From the NCBI RefSeq assembly GCF_900114015.1, contig NZ_FORN01000003.1, positions 62,001 through 126,000 of the forward strand: a stretch of 64,000 nt of DNA. Direction: 5' to 3'. Shown piece after piece: positions 54,872 through 63,840 of this stretch. The translations under genes were made by a program, and so were the position numbers. How positions within the stretch are numbered: position 1 is the first letter of the stretch; every line of letters starts with the position of its first letter. The notes beneath the pieces are model-generated. The model made no database searches and was not told the origin of the DNA. It saw only the letters and a list, made by a program, of their open reading frames with translations. The DNA is from Caulobacter sp. UNC279MFTsu5.1 (GTDB taxonomy: Bacteria; Pseudomonadota; Alphaproteobacteria; Caulobacterales; Caulobacteraceae).

Positions 54872-56206
54872 ATGACCCAGACCTTCGACCTGATCGTGCG
54901 CGGCGGCGAGGTGGTCAATCACGCGGGACGCGGCTTCACCGACATCGGAGTGCGGAACGGCAAGATCGTCGCGATCGGCGACCTTTCCCAGGCCAGCGCC
55001 GGCGAGATCTTCGATGCAACCGGCCTGACCGTCCTGCCGGGCGTGATCGACAGCCAGGTCCACTTCCGCGAGCCGGGCCTGGAGTGGAAGGAAGACCTGG
55101 AGAGCGGCTCGCGCGGCGCTGCCCTGGGCGGGGTGGTCGCGGTGTTCGAGATGCCCAACACCGAGCCGACCACCACCGACCCCGACGCCCTGGCCGACAA
55201 GCTGGCCCGCGCCAGGGGCCGCATGCACACCGACCACGCCTTCTATGTCGGCGGCACCCACGAGAACGCCACCTTCCTGGGCGAGCTGGAGCGCCTGCCG
55301 GGCTGCTGCGGCATCAAGGTGTTCATGGGCGCCTCGACCGGCACCCTGCTGGTCCAGGATGACGAGGGCGTCGAGAACGTGCTGCGGCATGTGAACCGCC
55401 GCGCCGCCTTCCACTCCGAGGACGAATACCGCCTGGCCGAGCGCCGCAGCCTGGCCCGGCCCGGCGACTGGACCAGCCACCCGGAGGTCCGCGACGCCCA
55501 GGCGGCGATGCAGTCGACCGAGCGCCTGGTCCGCATCGCCAAGTCGCTGGGCAAGCGCATCCACGTGCTGCACGTGACTACCCATCAGGAGATCGACTTC
55601 CTGGCCAAGCACAAGGACGTGGCCAGCGTGGAGGTCACGCCCCAGCACCTGACCCTGGTGGCGCCGGAGGCCTATGAGCGGCTGAAGGGCTTCGCCCAGA
55701 TGAACCCGCCGATCCGCTCGGCCGAACACGTGGCCGGGGTCTGGCGCGGGATCGAGACCGGCATCGCCGACGTGCTGGGCTCCGACCACGCCCCCCACAC
55801 CCGCGAGGAGAAGGCCCGGCCCTATCCGGCCTCGCCGTCGGGCATGCCCGGCGTCCAGACCCTGGTGCCGATCATGCTGACCCACGTGGTGGACGGCCGG
55901 CTGAGCCTGGAGCGCTTCGTCGACCTGACCAGCCATGGCGTCAACCGGATCTTCGGCCTGGCCGACAAGGGCCGCATCGCCGAGGGTTTCGACGCCGACT
56001 TCACCATCGTCGACCTGAAGGCCCGGCGGACCATCACCCACGACTGGATGGCCACCCGCTCGGGCTGGACCCCGTTCGACGGCTTCGAGGCCAAGGCCTG
56101 GCCGGTGGCGACCATCGTGCGCGGGACCGTAGTGATGCGCGACGACGAGATCGTGGCGGAAGGGACGGGGGCCCCGGTGCGGTTCTTGGAGACGCTGGCG
56201 GGGTAG
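54872..56206 (+). CDS. pyrC: Dihydroorotase
   Basis: This 444-residue amidohydrolase cyclises carbamoyl-aspartate in pyrimidine synthesis. The metal-binding motif DSQVHFREPGLEWKED lies near residue 60. The GIKVFMGASTGTLLVQDD region takes the place of the carboxylated-lysine strand, and later ligands lie in the VEVTPQHLTL and GSDHAPHTREEK motifs. Class I dihydroorotases, hydantoinases and allantoinases share this fold, and the motifs here fit dihydroorotase best. The start follows CAGGAG. Confidence 0.88.
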   Translation: MTQTFDLIVRGGEVVNHAGRGFTDIGVRNGKIVAIGDLSQASAGEIFDATGLTVLPGVIDSQVHFREPGLEWKEDLESGSRGAALGGVVAVFEMPNTEPTTTDPDALADKLARARGRMHTDHAFYVGGTHENATFLGELERLPGCCGIKVFMGASTGTLLVQDDEGVENVLRHVNRRAAFHSEDEYRLAERRSLARPGDWTSHPEVRDAQAAMQSTERLVRIAKSLGKRIHVLHVTTHQEIDFLAKHKDVASVEVTPQHLTLVAPEAYERLKGFAQMNPPIRSAEHVAGVWRGIETGIADVLGSDHAPHTREEKARPYPASPSGMPGVQTLVPIMLTHVVDGRLSLERFVDLTSHGVNRIFGLADKGRIAEGFDADFTIVDLKARRTITHDWMATRSGWTPFDGFEAKAWPVATIVRGTVVMRDDEIVAEGTGAPVRFLETLAG

Positions 56207-56214
56207 GCCTGCCT

Positions 56215-56340
56215 GCTTGCCCCCACCTGGCGGCTGCGCCGCCTGTCCGCCCCCATAGGGGGCGGAGCCTTCGCGCTTGAGGCTCTTCCCCCTCTGGGGG
56301 AAGACGGTCGCGAAGCGACCCGTAGGGGGCAGGTGTTCAC
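56215..56340. repeat. Family C intergenic palindromic repeat (inverted copy)
   Basis: It runs from TTGCCCCCACCTGGCGGC to GACCCGTAGGGGGCAGG and is the inverted, diverged counterpart of 38616-38735. It follows the pyrC stop and ends 27 bases before the first ECF-type promoter. Confidence 0.8.
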
Positions 56341-56366
56341 CCCTCTCGACTTTCTTCACCACACCC

Positions 56367-56393
56367 TGTCGAATTCCGCCCGCCTCGCGCGTC
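56367..56393 (+). promoter_or_regulatory. ECF42-type promoter upstream of the first DGPF gene
   Basis: TGTCGA, 17 bases, then CGTC. This fits the bipartite TGTCGA / CG(A/T)C promoter described for ECF42 sigma factors, and the same element with identical spacing precedes the second DGPF gene. It ends 40 bases before the start codon. Confidence 0.65.
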
Positions 56394-56433
56394 TTCCTGC
56401 GAGGGCGCGCGCCGTGCGCCGACGGAGGGTTCG

Positions 56434-56790
56434 ATGAAGTACCTGCTGATGATCTATTCCAGCGAGGCCGAGTGGGCGCGGCCGGAGACCGAGGCCGTCA
56501 AGGCGGGCGTCATCGCCGCGCACGAGGCGCTGCAGGACGAGCTGCGGGCCAGCGGCATGGCCTGGCTGGGCGCGCGGCTGGCCGACACCCCGTCGGCCCG
56601 CACCATCGCCCAGACCGCCAGGGGCCGGGTGGTCCATGACGGGCCGTTCGCCGAGACCAAGGAGCAACTGGCCGGCTTCTATCTGGTCGAGGCGCCGGAC
56701 ATGGCGGCCGCCGAGGCCTGGGCGCAGAAGATCCCGCAGATCCAGGGCGGCAAGGTCGAGGTCCGGGCCATCGTGCACAATCCGACGTGA
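56434..56790 (+). CDS. DGPF/YCII-domain protein 1
   Basis: This 118-residue protein of the YCII-like dimeric alpha-beta barrel fold shows MKYLLMIYSSEAEWA at the start and the family-defining VVHDGPFAETKEQLAGFYLVE near residue 70. These proteins accompany ECF42 sigma factors in many bacteria. Their biochemical role is unknown. The start follows GGAGGG. Confidence 0.88.
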   Translation: MKYLLMIYSSEAEWARPETEAVKAGVIAAHEALQDELRASGMAWLGARLADTPSARTIAQTARGRVVHDGPFAETKEQLAGFYLVEAPDMAAAEAWAQKIPQIQGGKVEVRAIVHNPT

Positions 56791-56825
56791 AAACTCGTGG
56801 GCCGACGTGAAAACTTGCCGGCGGA

Positions 56826-56852
56826 TGTCGAGTCCGGCCAGGCTGCCCCGTC
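56826..56852 (+). promoter_or_regulatory. ECF42-type promoter upstream of the second DGPF gene
   Basis: TGTCGA, 17 bases, then CGTC, the same arrangement as at 56367. It ends 56 bases before the start of the second DGPF gene, which runs on into the sigma factor gene. Confidence 0.65.
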
Positions 56853-56908
56853 TCTGATCCGAGACCGGGCCGCCCCCTGCCGGCCCGGCTGTCGAGGAGG
56901 ACCTATCC

Positions 56909-57262
56909 ATGCAATACGCCCTGCTGATCTATGAAGACGAGACCGTCTATCGCGACGAGAACGGCCGCGCCTGGCGGGAGATCATCGCCCAACACGAGGC
57001 CTTCGCCGCCGAACTGGCCGAGAAGGGCCTGATCCGCGGCGGGGCCGGTCTGAAGACCGCCAACACCGCCACCACCGTGCGCCGCGGCGCCGGCCAGTGC
57101 GGCCTGCACGACGGGCCGTTCGCCGAGAGCAAGGAGCAGCTGGGCGGCTTCTATCTGATCGAGGTCCCCGACCTGGACGCCGCCCTGGCCTGGGCCCGCA
57201 AGCTGCCGATGGCGGGCGACGGCTCGGTCGAGGTCCGGCCGGTGATCGACGGAACCACCTGA
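56909..57262 (+). CDS. DGPF/YCII-domain protein 2
   Basis: This 117-residue protein (MQYALLIYEDETVYRDENGR..., GLHDGPFAESKEQLGGFYLIEVPDLDAAL) is a paralogue of the gene before it. It lies five bases upstream of the sigma factor gene and is probably co-transcribed with it. The start follows GAGGAGG. Its function is unknown. The family often acts as an accessory of ECF42 regulation. Confidence 0.88.
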   Translation: MQYALLIYEDETVYRDENGRAWREIIAQHEAFAAELAEKGLIRGGAGLKTANTATTVRRGAGQCGLHDGPFAESKEQLGGFYLIEVPDLDAALAWARKLPMAGDGSVEVRPVIDGTT

Positions 57263-57267
57263 CCGTC

Positions 57268-58515
57268 ATGGCCAGGAGCCTTCTCGACCAGGCGGCGCGG
57301 ACGCACGGCGGGCGGGTGATCGCCGCCTTGGCCGCCAAATTCCGCGACCTGGACCTGGCCGAGGAGGCCTTCGCCGAGGCCTGCCTGAACGCCGCCCAGG
57401 CCTGGCCGGCATTTGGCGCCGAAGGGGGCGGCGAGCCACGCGACCCGGCCGCCTGGCTCTACAGCGTCGCCCAGCGGCGGGCGCTGGACATGCTGCGGCG
57501 GCGCGGCGTGCGGACCCGGCTGGTTCCCGATCCGCCGCAGCCGCCCCCCAGCGCGGAGGACGCGATGATCGACGACGCCCGCCTGATCCCCGACGAGCGG
57601 CTGCGGCTGATTTTCGTCTGCTGCCACCCGGCCGTGGCCCCCGACGCCCGCGCGGCCCTGACCCTGCGCCTGGTCTGCGGCCTGTCCACCCAGGAGATCG
57701 CCCGGGCCTTCCTGGTCGCCGAGCCGACCCTGGCCCAGCGGCTGGTGCGGGCCAAGCGCAAGATCGCCGAGGCCGGCGTCGCCTTCGAGGTCCCCGGTCC
57801 CGAGGCCTGGCCGGAGCGGATCGGGGCGGTGCTGTCGACCCTGGAGATCGCCTACGCCAAGGCCCACGAGGACGCGGCCGGGGCTGGCCAGCACGCCGGC
57901 TACGCCAAGGAGATGCTGGACCTGACCGCGGTGCTGGCCGACCTGCTGCCCGACGAGCCCGAGTGCCTGGCCTTCGCCGCCCTGGTCCGCTACGCCGAGG
58001 CCCGCCGCCCGGCCCGGCTGGACGAGGGCGGGGCGATGACGCCGCTGTCCGAACAGGACCCCGCCCTGTGGCGGCGGCCGCTGATCGACCAGGCCGAGGC
58101 CCTGCTGCACGCCGCCGCCCGCCGTCGCCACCCGGGGCCCAGGCAGTTGCAGGCGGCCATCCACGCGGCCTGGTGCTCGCGCGCCAGCCTGGACGAGCCT
58201 CCGCCCTGGCCGACCGTGCTGGCCCTCTACGACGCCCTGCTGACCTGGCGCGACGACGCGGTGGTGCGGCTGAACCGCGCCGTGGCGGTGGCCGAGGTCT
58301 CGGGCCCCGCCCTGGCCCTGGCCGAGGTGGACTGGCTGGATTCGGTGGCCTTCCGCGACTTCGGCCCCTTCCACGCGGTGCGCGCCGACCTGCTGGCTCG
58401 GCTGGGACGGGACGGCGAGGCGCTGGCGGCCTACGACCGGGCCCTGGCCCTGGACCCGGCGCCGGCCGAACGGCTGTGGCTCGAGCGGAGAAGGGGGCGG
58501 GCGGCCCATCCCTAA
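57268..58515 (+). CDS. ECF sigma factor with long C-terminal extension (ECF42-like)
   Basis: This 415-residue sigma factor has region 2 at about residues 5-75 (DLAEEAFAEACLNAAQAWPAFG, WLYSVAQRRALDMLRRRG) and region 4 at about 110-165 (LRLIFVCCHPAVAPDARAALTLRLVCGLSTQEIARAFLVAEPTLAQRLVRAKRKI). It then has a helical C-terminal extension of about 240 residues with TPR-like repeats (ALYDALLTWRDDAVVRLNRAVAVAEV, LLARLGRDGEALAAYDRALALDPAPAE). The extension and neighbouring DGPF proteins are the hallmarks of the ECF42 group, which lacks a classical anti-sigma factor. The ATG at 57268 is used. Confidence 0.9.
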   Translation: MARSLLDQAARTHGGRVIAALAAKFRDLDLAEEAFAEACLNAAQAWPAFGAEGGGEPRDPAAWLYSVAQRRALDMLRRRGVRTRLVPDPPQPPPSAEDAMIDDARLIPDERLRLIFVCCHPAVAPDARAALTLRLVCGLSTQEIARAFLVAEPTLAQRLVRAKRKIAEAGVAFEVPGPEAWPERIGAVLSTLEIAYAKAHEDAAGAGQHAGYAKEMLDLTAVLADLLPDEPECLAFAALVRYAEARRPARLDEGGAMTPLSEQDPALWRRPLIDQAEALLHAAARRRHPGPRQLQAAIHAAWCSRASLDEPPPWPTVLALYDALLTWRDDAVVRLNRAVAVAEVSGPALALAEVDWLDSVAFRDFGPFHAVRADLLARLGRDGEALAAYDRALALDPAPAERLWLERRRGRAAHP

Positions 58516-58516
58516 A

Positions 58517-58549
58517 CCGCTCATCCTGGCATTCGCCGGGATGAGCGGA
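58517..58549. repeat. Short GCTCATCCTGGC-type inverted repeat
   Basis: CCGCTCATCCTGGC and GCCGGGATGAGCGG form a stem with one wobble pair. It lies right after the sigma factor stop and may end that operon. Confidence 0.65.
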
Positions 58550-58598
58550 TCATTGGGTGGCCATTGCCACCCGCCCCTCGGTGGTTAACACTCCTCTC

Positions 58599-60419
58599 AT
58601 GGATGGGACGTCAGAGACCCACGCGCCGTTTCGCGACGCCCGCTACGCGGCCCGGGCGCTGGAGGTCGAGCGGCGCGGCGACGTCCTGATCCTGCGCAAT
58701 CCCACCCCCTATTCGACCACCGTCCAGACCGTGACCGCGCCGCTGGTCCGCTGGGCCGCGCAGGCCCCGCACCGCGTCTGGCTGGCCGAGCGGCCCCGTG
58801 AGGAGGGCTGTGAGGGCGCGGCGGGGTGGCGGAGCGTGACCTACGCCGAGGCGGCCGCCCAGGTCGCCCGCCTGGCCGGCGGGCTAGCCGGCCTGGGCCT
58901 GTCGCGCGGCAAGCCGCTGCTGATCCTGGCCCGCAACGGGATCGACAACGCCCTGATCGGCTATGCGGCCATGAGCCTGGGCGCGCCGATCGCGCCGGTG
59001 TCGCCGCAGTACGGCCTGAAGGGCGCGGAGCTCTCCCGCCTGGCCTTCGCGGTCGAGCGGCTGAAGCCGGCGGCGGTCTATGTCGACGACGCCGAGGCCT
59101 TCGCCCACGCCCTGGCCGCGCCGTTCCTGGCCGGGTCGCCGGTGATCGCCAGCCGCAACGCCCGCGAGGGCGACGTCGCGTTCGAGGTCCTGCTGGACTC
59201 CGAGCCCCAGTCGCCGGTCTGCCGCCCTGACGACGTCGCCAAGCTGCTGCTGACCTCCGGCTCGACCGGCCGGCCCAAGGCGGTGATCTGCACCCACGCC
59301 AACATCGCCCTGAACGCCGCCCAGATCGCCGCCTGCTACGAGGATCCCGACCCGCCGGTGCTGGTCAATTCCGCGCCCTGGAGCCACAGCCTAGGGGCCA
59401 ACGCCATCCTGCACATGGTGCTGCACCGGGGCGGGACCTTGTACATCGACGCTGGCCAGCCGCTGGCTGGCGGCCGGTTCGACGAGACCGTCCGGAACCT
59501 GCGCGAGGTCGCCACCACCTATCACAACATGGTCCCGGCCGGCTGGGGCCTGCTGGTCGGGGAGCTGGAGCGCGACCCCGCCCTGGCGGCCCGGTTCTTC
59601 GAGAAGGTGCGGGTGCTGCAGTACGGCGGGGCGTCGATGGCCCAGTCGATCCTCGACCGCGTCCAGGCCGTGGCGGTCCGGACGATCGGCCATCGGGTGA
59701 CCTTCGCGGCCGGCTACGGCGCCACCGAGACCGGGCCGACCGCCTGCAATATCCACTGGCTGAACGCCCGCTCCGGCATGATCGGCCTGCCCACGCCCGG
59801 CACGGCGATCAAGCTGGTTCCGGCCCTCGACGGTCCGCCCGACAAGTTCGAGATCCGCGTGAAGGGCCCGCAGGTCTCGCCCGGCTATCTCGACATGGCC
59901 GAGGCCTCGGCGGCGGCGTTCGACGAGGACGGCTTCTACCGGCTGGGCGACGCGGCCAGGCTGGCCGACCGGCTGGACCCCTCCGCCGGCCTGGTGTTCG
60001 ACGGACGGCTGGTCGAGAACTTCAAGCTGGCCAACGGCACGTTCGTGGTCGCCGGCGCCCTGCGGGTGGCGGCGGTCTCGGCGATCGCCGGCGTGGTGTC
60101 GGACGCGGTGGTCTGCGGCGAGGGCCGCGAGGGGGCGGGGCTGATGCTGTTCCTCGACCCCAAGGCGGCTTCGCGGATCGGCGATCCCGAGGCGGTGCGG
60201 GCCGCGATCCGGGCCGGGCTGGAACGGCTGAACGGCCTGGCCAAGGGCGGCGGCAAGGTGATCCGCGCCCTGATCCTGGACGGCGCGCCCGACGCGGCTA
60301 GCGGCGAGCTGACCGACAAGGGCTATATCAACCAGGCGATGGCCCGGGAGCGGCGGCCGGCGGAGATCGAGCGGCTGTTCGCCGATGAGCCGGACGAGGG
60401 CGTTTTCGTATTCTTCTGA
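58599..60419 (+). CDS. Feruloyl-CoA-synthetase-like AMP-forming ligase
   Basis: This 606-residue ANL-superfamily enzyme activates a carboxylic acid through an acyl-adenylate. The P-loop is LLLTSGSTGRPKAVICTH near residue 220 and the adenine-binding motif is FAAGYGATETGPTACN. The hinge/arginine region is FYRLGDAARLADRLDPSAGLVFDGRLVENFKLANGTFV. The order and that last segment resemble feruloyl-CoA synthases that act on hydroxycinnamic acids, but a related aryl or acyl substrate is possible. The ATG at 58599 is preferred to a GTG at 58557. No hydratase/aldolase for ferulate lies nearby. Confidence 0.8.
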   Translation: MDGTSETHAPFRDARYAARALEVERRGDVLILRNPTPYSTTVQTVTAPLVRWAAQAPHRVWLAERPREEGCEGAAGWRSVTYAEAAAQVARLAGGLAGLGLSRGKPLLILARNGIDNALIGYAAMSLGAPIAPVSPQYGLKGAELSRLAFAVERLKPAAVYVDDAEAFAHALAAPFLAGSPVIASRNAREGDVAFEVLLDSEPQSPVCRPDDVAKLLLTSGSTGRPKAVICTHANIALNAAQIAACYEDPDPPVLVNSAPWSHSLGANAILHMVLHRGGTLYIDAGQPLAGGRFDETVRNLREVATTYHNMVPAGWGLLVGELERDPALAARFFEKVRVLQYGGASMAQSILDRVQAVAVRTIGHRVTFAAGYGATETGPTACNIHWLNARSGMIGLPTPGTAIKLVPALDGPPDKFEIRVKGPQVSPGYLDMAEASAAAFDEDGFYRLGDAARLADRLDPSAGLVFDGRLVENFKLANGTFVVAGALRVAAVSAIAGVVSDAVVCGEGREGAGLMLFLDPKAASRIGDPEAVRAAIRAGLERLNGLAKGGGKVIRALILDGAPDAASGELTDKGYINQAMARERRPAEIERLFADEPDEGVFVFF

Positions 60420-60421
60420 GG

Positions 60422-60533
60422 TGTCATCCCGGACAAGTCCGGTGAAGCCGGGCGCCGATCCGCGATCGCCGGAAGCGTTGAGTTCACGCGTCGGTCCTGG
60501 ATCTTCGCGCCGCGCGCTTCGTCCGGGATGACA
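60422..60533. repeat. Family A intergenic palindromic repeat
   Basis: It begins GTGTCATCCCGGACAAG and ends TTCGTCCGGGATGACAGG. It occupies the gap between the ligase and ThDP enzyme genes. Confidence 0.8.
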
Positions 60534-60560
60534 GGGGATTTTGGACTGGAAAGACCACGC

Positions 60561-62102
60561 ATGAACGGCGCCGACGCCCTGATCACCGCCCTGGCCGACA
60601 ACGGCGTCACCGCCTGTTTCGCCAATCCCGGCACCAGCGAGATGCAGTTCGTCGCCGCCCTGGACCGCGAGCCGCGCATGCGCAGCGTGCTGTGCCTGTT
60701 CGAGGGCGTGGCGACCGGGGCGGCCGACGGCTATGGGCGGATGACCGGGACGCCGGCCTGCACCCTGCTGCACCTGGGGCCCGGCTACGCCAACGGCGCG
60801 GCCAACCTGCACAACGCCCGCCGCGCCTTCACCCCGATCGTCAACGTCATTGGCGACCACGCCGTCGATCATCGCCGGTACGACGCGCCGCTGAACTCGG
60901 ACATCGCCGCCCTGGCCGCGCCCAATTCCGTCTGGGTCCGGTCGGCCGACAGCGCCGACGCGGTCGGGCCGCTAGCCGCCGAGGCGGTGGCCGCCAGCCT
61001 CGGCGCGCCGGGCGGAAACGCCTGCCTGATCCTGCCCGCCGACAGCGCCTGGAACGAAACCGAGGTGCCGGGGCCGGTGATCGAACGGCCCCGCTTCCGC
61101 GCGCCCGACCCGGCCGCCGTCGCCGCCGTGGCCAAGGCCGTGAAGGCCGCCGAAAAGCCGGTGCTGCTGCTGGGAAGCGGCGCGTGCGGCGAGGCGGCCA
61201 TCGCCGCGGCCGGGCGGATCGCGGCGAGCGGCGTGCGGGTGCTGACCGACACCTTCACCGCCCGCCAGGCACGCGGCGAGGGCCGCTTCCGACCCGACAA
61301 GCTGCCCTATTTCGGCGAGCAGGCCCTGAAGGACCTGGACGGCGTCGACCTGATGGTGCTGGTCGCCACCACCGCGCCGGTGGCCTTCTTCGCCTATCCC
61401 GACCGGCCCAGCGTGCTGGTTCCTGACGGCTGCGCGACCCTGGCGCTGAGCGACCGGGGAACCGACGCGGCGGCCGCCCTCGAAGCCTTGGCCGATGCGC
61501 TGGACGCCCCGACGGCGGGCGCGGTCGAGCCCTACACCGCGCCGCCGGCCCCGGCCGGCAAGCTGGACGCCTGGGCGATCGGCGCGGCGATCGCCCGCCA
61601 CATGCCGGCTGGCGCGATAATCTCCGACGACGCGGTGACCGCCGGCCTGCCGATCTTCACCCAGACCCGCAACGCCCAGGCCCACGACTGGCTGTCCCTG
61701 ACCGGCGGGGCGATTGGCCAGGGGATCCCGCTGGCCATCGGGGCAGCGGTGGCCTGTCCCGATCGCAAGGTCCTGAGCCTGAACGGCGACGGGGCGGGGA
61801 TGTACACGGTGCAGGGCCTGTGGACGATCGCCCGCGAGCGGCTGGACGTGACCGTGGTGGTGTTCGCCAACCACGCCTACCGCATCCTCGGCATTGAGAT
61901 GGGCCGCACCGGCGGCGGCGAGCCCGGCCCGGCGGCGTCGCGGCTGCTGGACCTTTCCGACCCGCGCATCGACTGGGTGTCGGTGGCGGGCGGCCTGGGC
62001 CTGCCCGCCGAGCGGGTCGAGACGGCCGAGGCGTTCGATGCGGCGATGGCGCGGGCGATGAGGGAGCCGGGGCCGCGGTTCATCGAGGCGGCGATGCGGT
62101 AG
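60561..62102 (+). CDS. Thiamine-diphosphate-dependent enzyme, acetolactate synthase/benzoylformate decarboxylase family
   Basis: This 513-residue protein has the three-domain ThDP layout. The catalytic glutamate is in LFEGVATGAADGYGRMTG near residue 50. The central domain runs about 185-330 and the cofactor/metal-binding motif is SLNGDGAGMYTVQGLWTIARERLDVTVVVFANHAYRIL near 420. It is close to the 'acetolactate synthase large subunit' proteins that have no regulatory partner and to benzoylformate decarboxylase. Its true substrate is unknown. It follows the ligase gene on the same strand, so both may act on aromatic acids. Confidence 0.83.
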   Translation: MNGADALITALADNGVTACFANPGTSEMQFVAALDREPRMRSVLCLFEGVATGAADGYGRMTGTPACTLLHLGPGYANGAANLHNARRAFTPIVNVIGDHAVDHRRYDAPLNSDIAALAAPNSVWVRSADSADAVGPLAAEAVAASLGAPGGNACLILPADSAWNETEVPGPVIERPRFRAPDPAAVAAVAKAVKAAEKPVLLLGSGACGEAAIAAAGRIAASGVRVLTDTFTARQARGEGRFRPDKLPYFGEQALKDLDGVDLMVLVATTAPVAFFAYPDRPSVLVPDGCATLALSDRGTDAAAALEALADALDAPTAGAVEPYTAPPAPAGKLDAWAIGAAIARHMPAGAIISDDAVTAGLPIFTQTRNAQAHDWLSLTGGAIGQGIPLAIGAAVACPDRKVLSLNGDGAGMYTVQGLWTIARERLDVTVVVFANHAYRILGIEMGRTGGGEPGPAASRLLDLSDPRIDWVSVAGGLGLPAERVETAEAFDAAMARAMREPGPRFIEAAMR

Positions 62103-62112
62103 GGAGGGCCGG

Positions 62113-62247
62113 ACGCCCCCTCCGTCGGGCTTCGCCCGCCACCTCCCCCGTTGCACGGGGGAGGAAAAGGTCAGCGCCGATTTCTCCTCACCCGCATCGC
62201 GGGGGAGGTGGCGCGCTGCGGATACGCAGCGTGACGGAGGGGGCGTC
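62113..62247. repeat. Family B intergenic palindromic repeat
   Basis: It is the second copy of the element at 32129: GGACGCCCCCTCCGTCGGGC at one end and TGACGGAGGGGGCGTCC at the other, with inner CCACCTCCCCCG/GCGGGGGAGGTGG. It lies between the convergent ThDP enzyme and histidine kinase genes. Confidence 0.8.
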
Positions 62248-62260
62248 CCGCCGCGCCTGC

Positions 62261-63607
62261 CTAGCCCGGCAACCGCAACACCGCCCGCAGCCCTCCCATC
62301 GGCGAGCGCTGCAGCGTCAGCTCGCCGCCCAGGCCCCGGGCCATGTCCCGCGCGATGGCCAGGCCCAGGCCGACGCCCTTCTCGTTCTGGTTCCGCGACT
62401 CGTCCAAGCGGTTGAACGGGCGGAAGGCCTCCTCGTGGCGGTCCTCGGGAATGCCGGGGCCGTCGTCATCGACGAAGATCCACACCCCGCCGGCCGGGGC
62501 GGCGGTGGACGAGACCCGCACGGTCTCGCCATGGGCGGCGGCGTTGTCGATCAGGTTGGCCAGGGCCCGCTTGAAGGCCTGGGGCCGCAGGATCGCCGTC
62601 AGGTCGTCGCCGATCGACAGCTCGACCCTGGCCCCTGCCCGCTGGGCGCCCTCGCAGACGCCCTCGATCAGCGGCCGCAGCAGCACCTCGCGAGCCTCCT
62701 CGCCGCCCTCGCCGCGCGCGAAGGCCAGGTACTCGTCGATCATATGCTCCATTTCGGAGAGATCGCGCGCCATGGCCTCCAGCTGCGGGCTGGGTTCGGC
62801 CAGGGCGATCTCCAGCTTCAGTCGGGTCAGCGGCGTGCGCAGGTCGTGGCTGACGCTGGCCAGCAGGGCGGTGCGCTGCTCGATATGGCGCTGGATGCGG
62901 GCCTTCATGGCCAGGAAGGCCTGGGCCGCCATGCGCACCTCGCGCGCGCCATGCGGCTTGAAGGCGGCCTGATCGATGCCGCGCCCGAAGGCGTCGGCGG
63001 CGTCGGCCAGCCGCTCGATGGCCCGCACCTGGTTGCGGATGAACAGGATGGCAACCGCCGTCAGCAGCAGGGTCGCCACCACCATCCACAGGATGAAGAT
63101 GTGGCCTTGGGTGGCGAAGGCCCGGTCGCGCGGGGCGATGATCCGCAGCACCCCTTCCTTGACCTGCACGCGGATGTCGACGTGGCCGGGATAGCGGGTG
63201 GTGTCGAACCAGAACGGGTCGTCCAGCCGGTCCTCGAGCGCCGTGCGCAGCGAGCGGTCCAGCGAGGCGAACAGCGACGGCCGCTGGCCGGTCGGCAGCT
63301 TGCGGCCCTTCTGCAGGGCGATCGACAGCGACATCGACTCCTCGGCCCGCTCGGCCATCTTGTCCAGCGCCTGGGGCGAGGGATCGTCCTTGTAGGTCTG
63401 CACCGCCCAGGCGACGTCGCCCGCCAGGCCCTCGGACAGGCGGCTGGTGACGGTCTCCCAGTGAGCGTCGAAGAACGCCCAGGTGACGGCGATCTGCATC
63501 ACCGCCACCGGCAGGACGATGATCAGCAGGCTGCGGCCGAACAGCGATGTCGGCAGCCACCGCTTGATCTGGCGGGGGATGTAGAGCCGGGTGCGGAGGC
63601 GGAACAT
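62261..63607 (-). CDS. envZ: EnvZ-type sensor histidine kinase
   Basis: This 448-residue membrane kinase has a first membrane segment near residues 25-45 (SLLIIVLPVAVMQIAVTWAFF) and a periplasmic loop of about 120 residues. A second segment (IFILWMVVATLLLTAVAILFI) is followed by a HAMP domain. The H box is ASVSHDLRTPLTRLKLEIALAE with the phosphorylated histidine, and the ATPase domain shows NLIDNAAAHG (N box), DDDGPGIP and GVGLGLAIARDMARGLGG. It pairs with the OmpR-type regulator encoded upstream, which runs off the window. The pair would respond to envelope or osmotic signals. Confidence 0.9.
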   Translation of the reverse strand: MFRLRTRLYIPRQIKRWLPTSLFGRSLLIIVLPVAVMQIAVTWAFFDAHWETVTSRLSEGLAGDVAWAVQTYKDDPSPQALDKMAERAEESMSLSIALQKGRKLPTGQRPSLFASLDRSLRTALEDRLDDPFWFDTTRYPGHVDIRVQVKEGVLRIIAPRDRAFATQGHIFILWMVVATLLLTAVAILFIRNQVRAIERLADAADAFGRGIDQAAFKPHGAREVRMAAQAFLAMKARIQRHIEQRTALLASVSHDLRTPLTRLKLEIALAEPSPQLEAMARDLSEMEHMIDEYLAFARGEGGEEAREVLLRPLIEGVCEGAQRAGARVELSIGDDLTAILRPQAFKRALANLIDNAAAHGETVRVSSTAAPAGGVWIFVDDDGPGIPEDRHEEAFRPFNRLDESRNQNEKGVGLGLAIARDMARGLGGELTLQRSPMGGLRAVLRLPG

Positions 63608-63639
63608 CTAGGGCCTCCCTCCACGAACCACCAATTTAT

Positions 63640-63775
63640 CGACCGTCATCCCGGGCCTTGTGCCCGGGATCCCTCTATCCGCCGCAGGTGTGGTGGGGGC
63701 GGTTCGCCGGCGAACCGCTTGCGCTTCACGTGGAAGCTGAACAAGGGGGGGCGGGCACAAGGTCCAGGATGACGG
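63640..63775. repeat. Family A-related intergenic repeat
   Basis: ACCGTCATCCCGGGCCTTGTGCCCGGGATCC and CACAAGGTCCAGGATGACGGT are the ends. The central ~70 bases differ from the other family A copies and contain a GGTTCGCCGGCGAACC palindrome, so this may be a diverged or composite element. It lies between envZ and the ompR-like gene. Confidence 0.55.
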
Positions 63776-63840
63776 TTGGAATGAAGGGGCGGGCCCTCGA
63801 TCGCCGAGACGCCGAATGGGCCTTAGAAAACGAGCCACCA

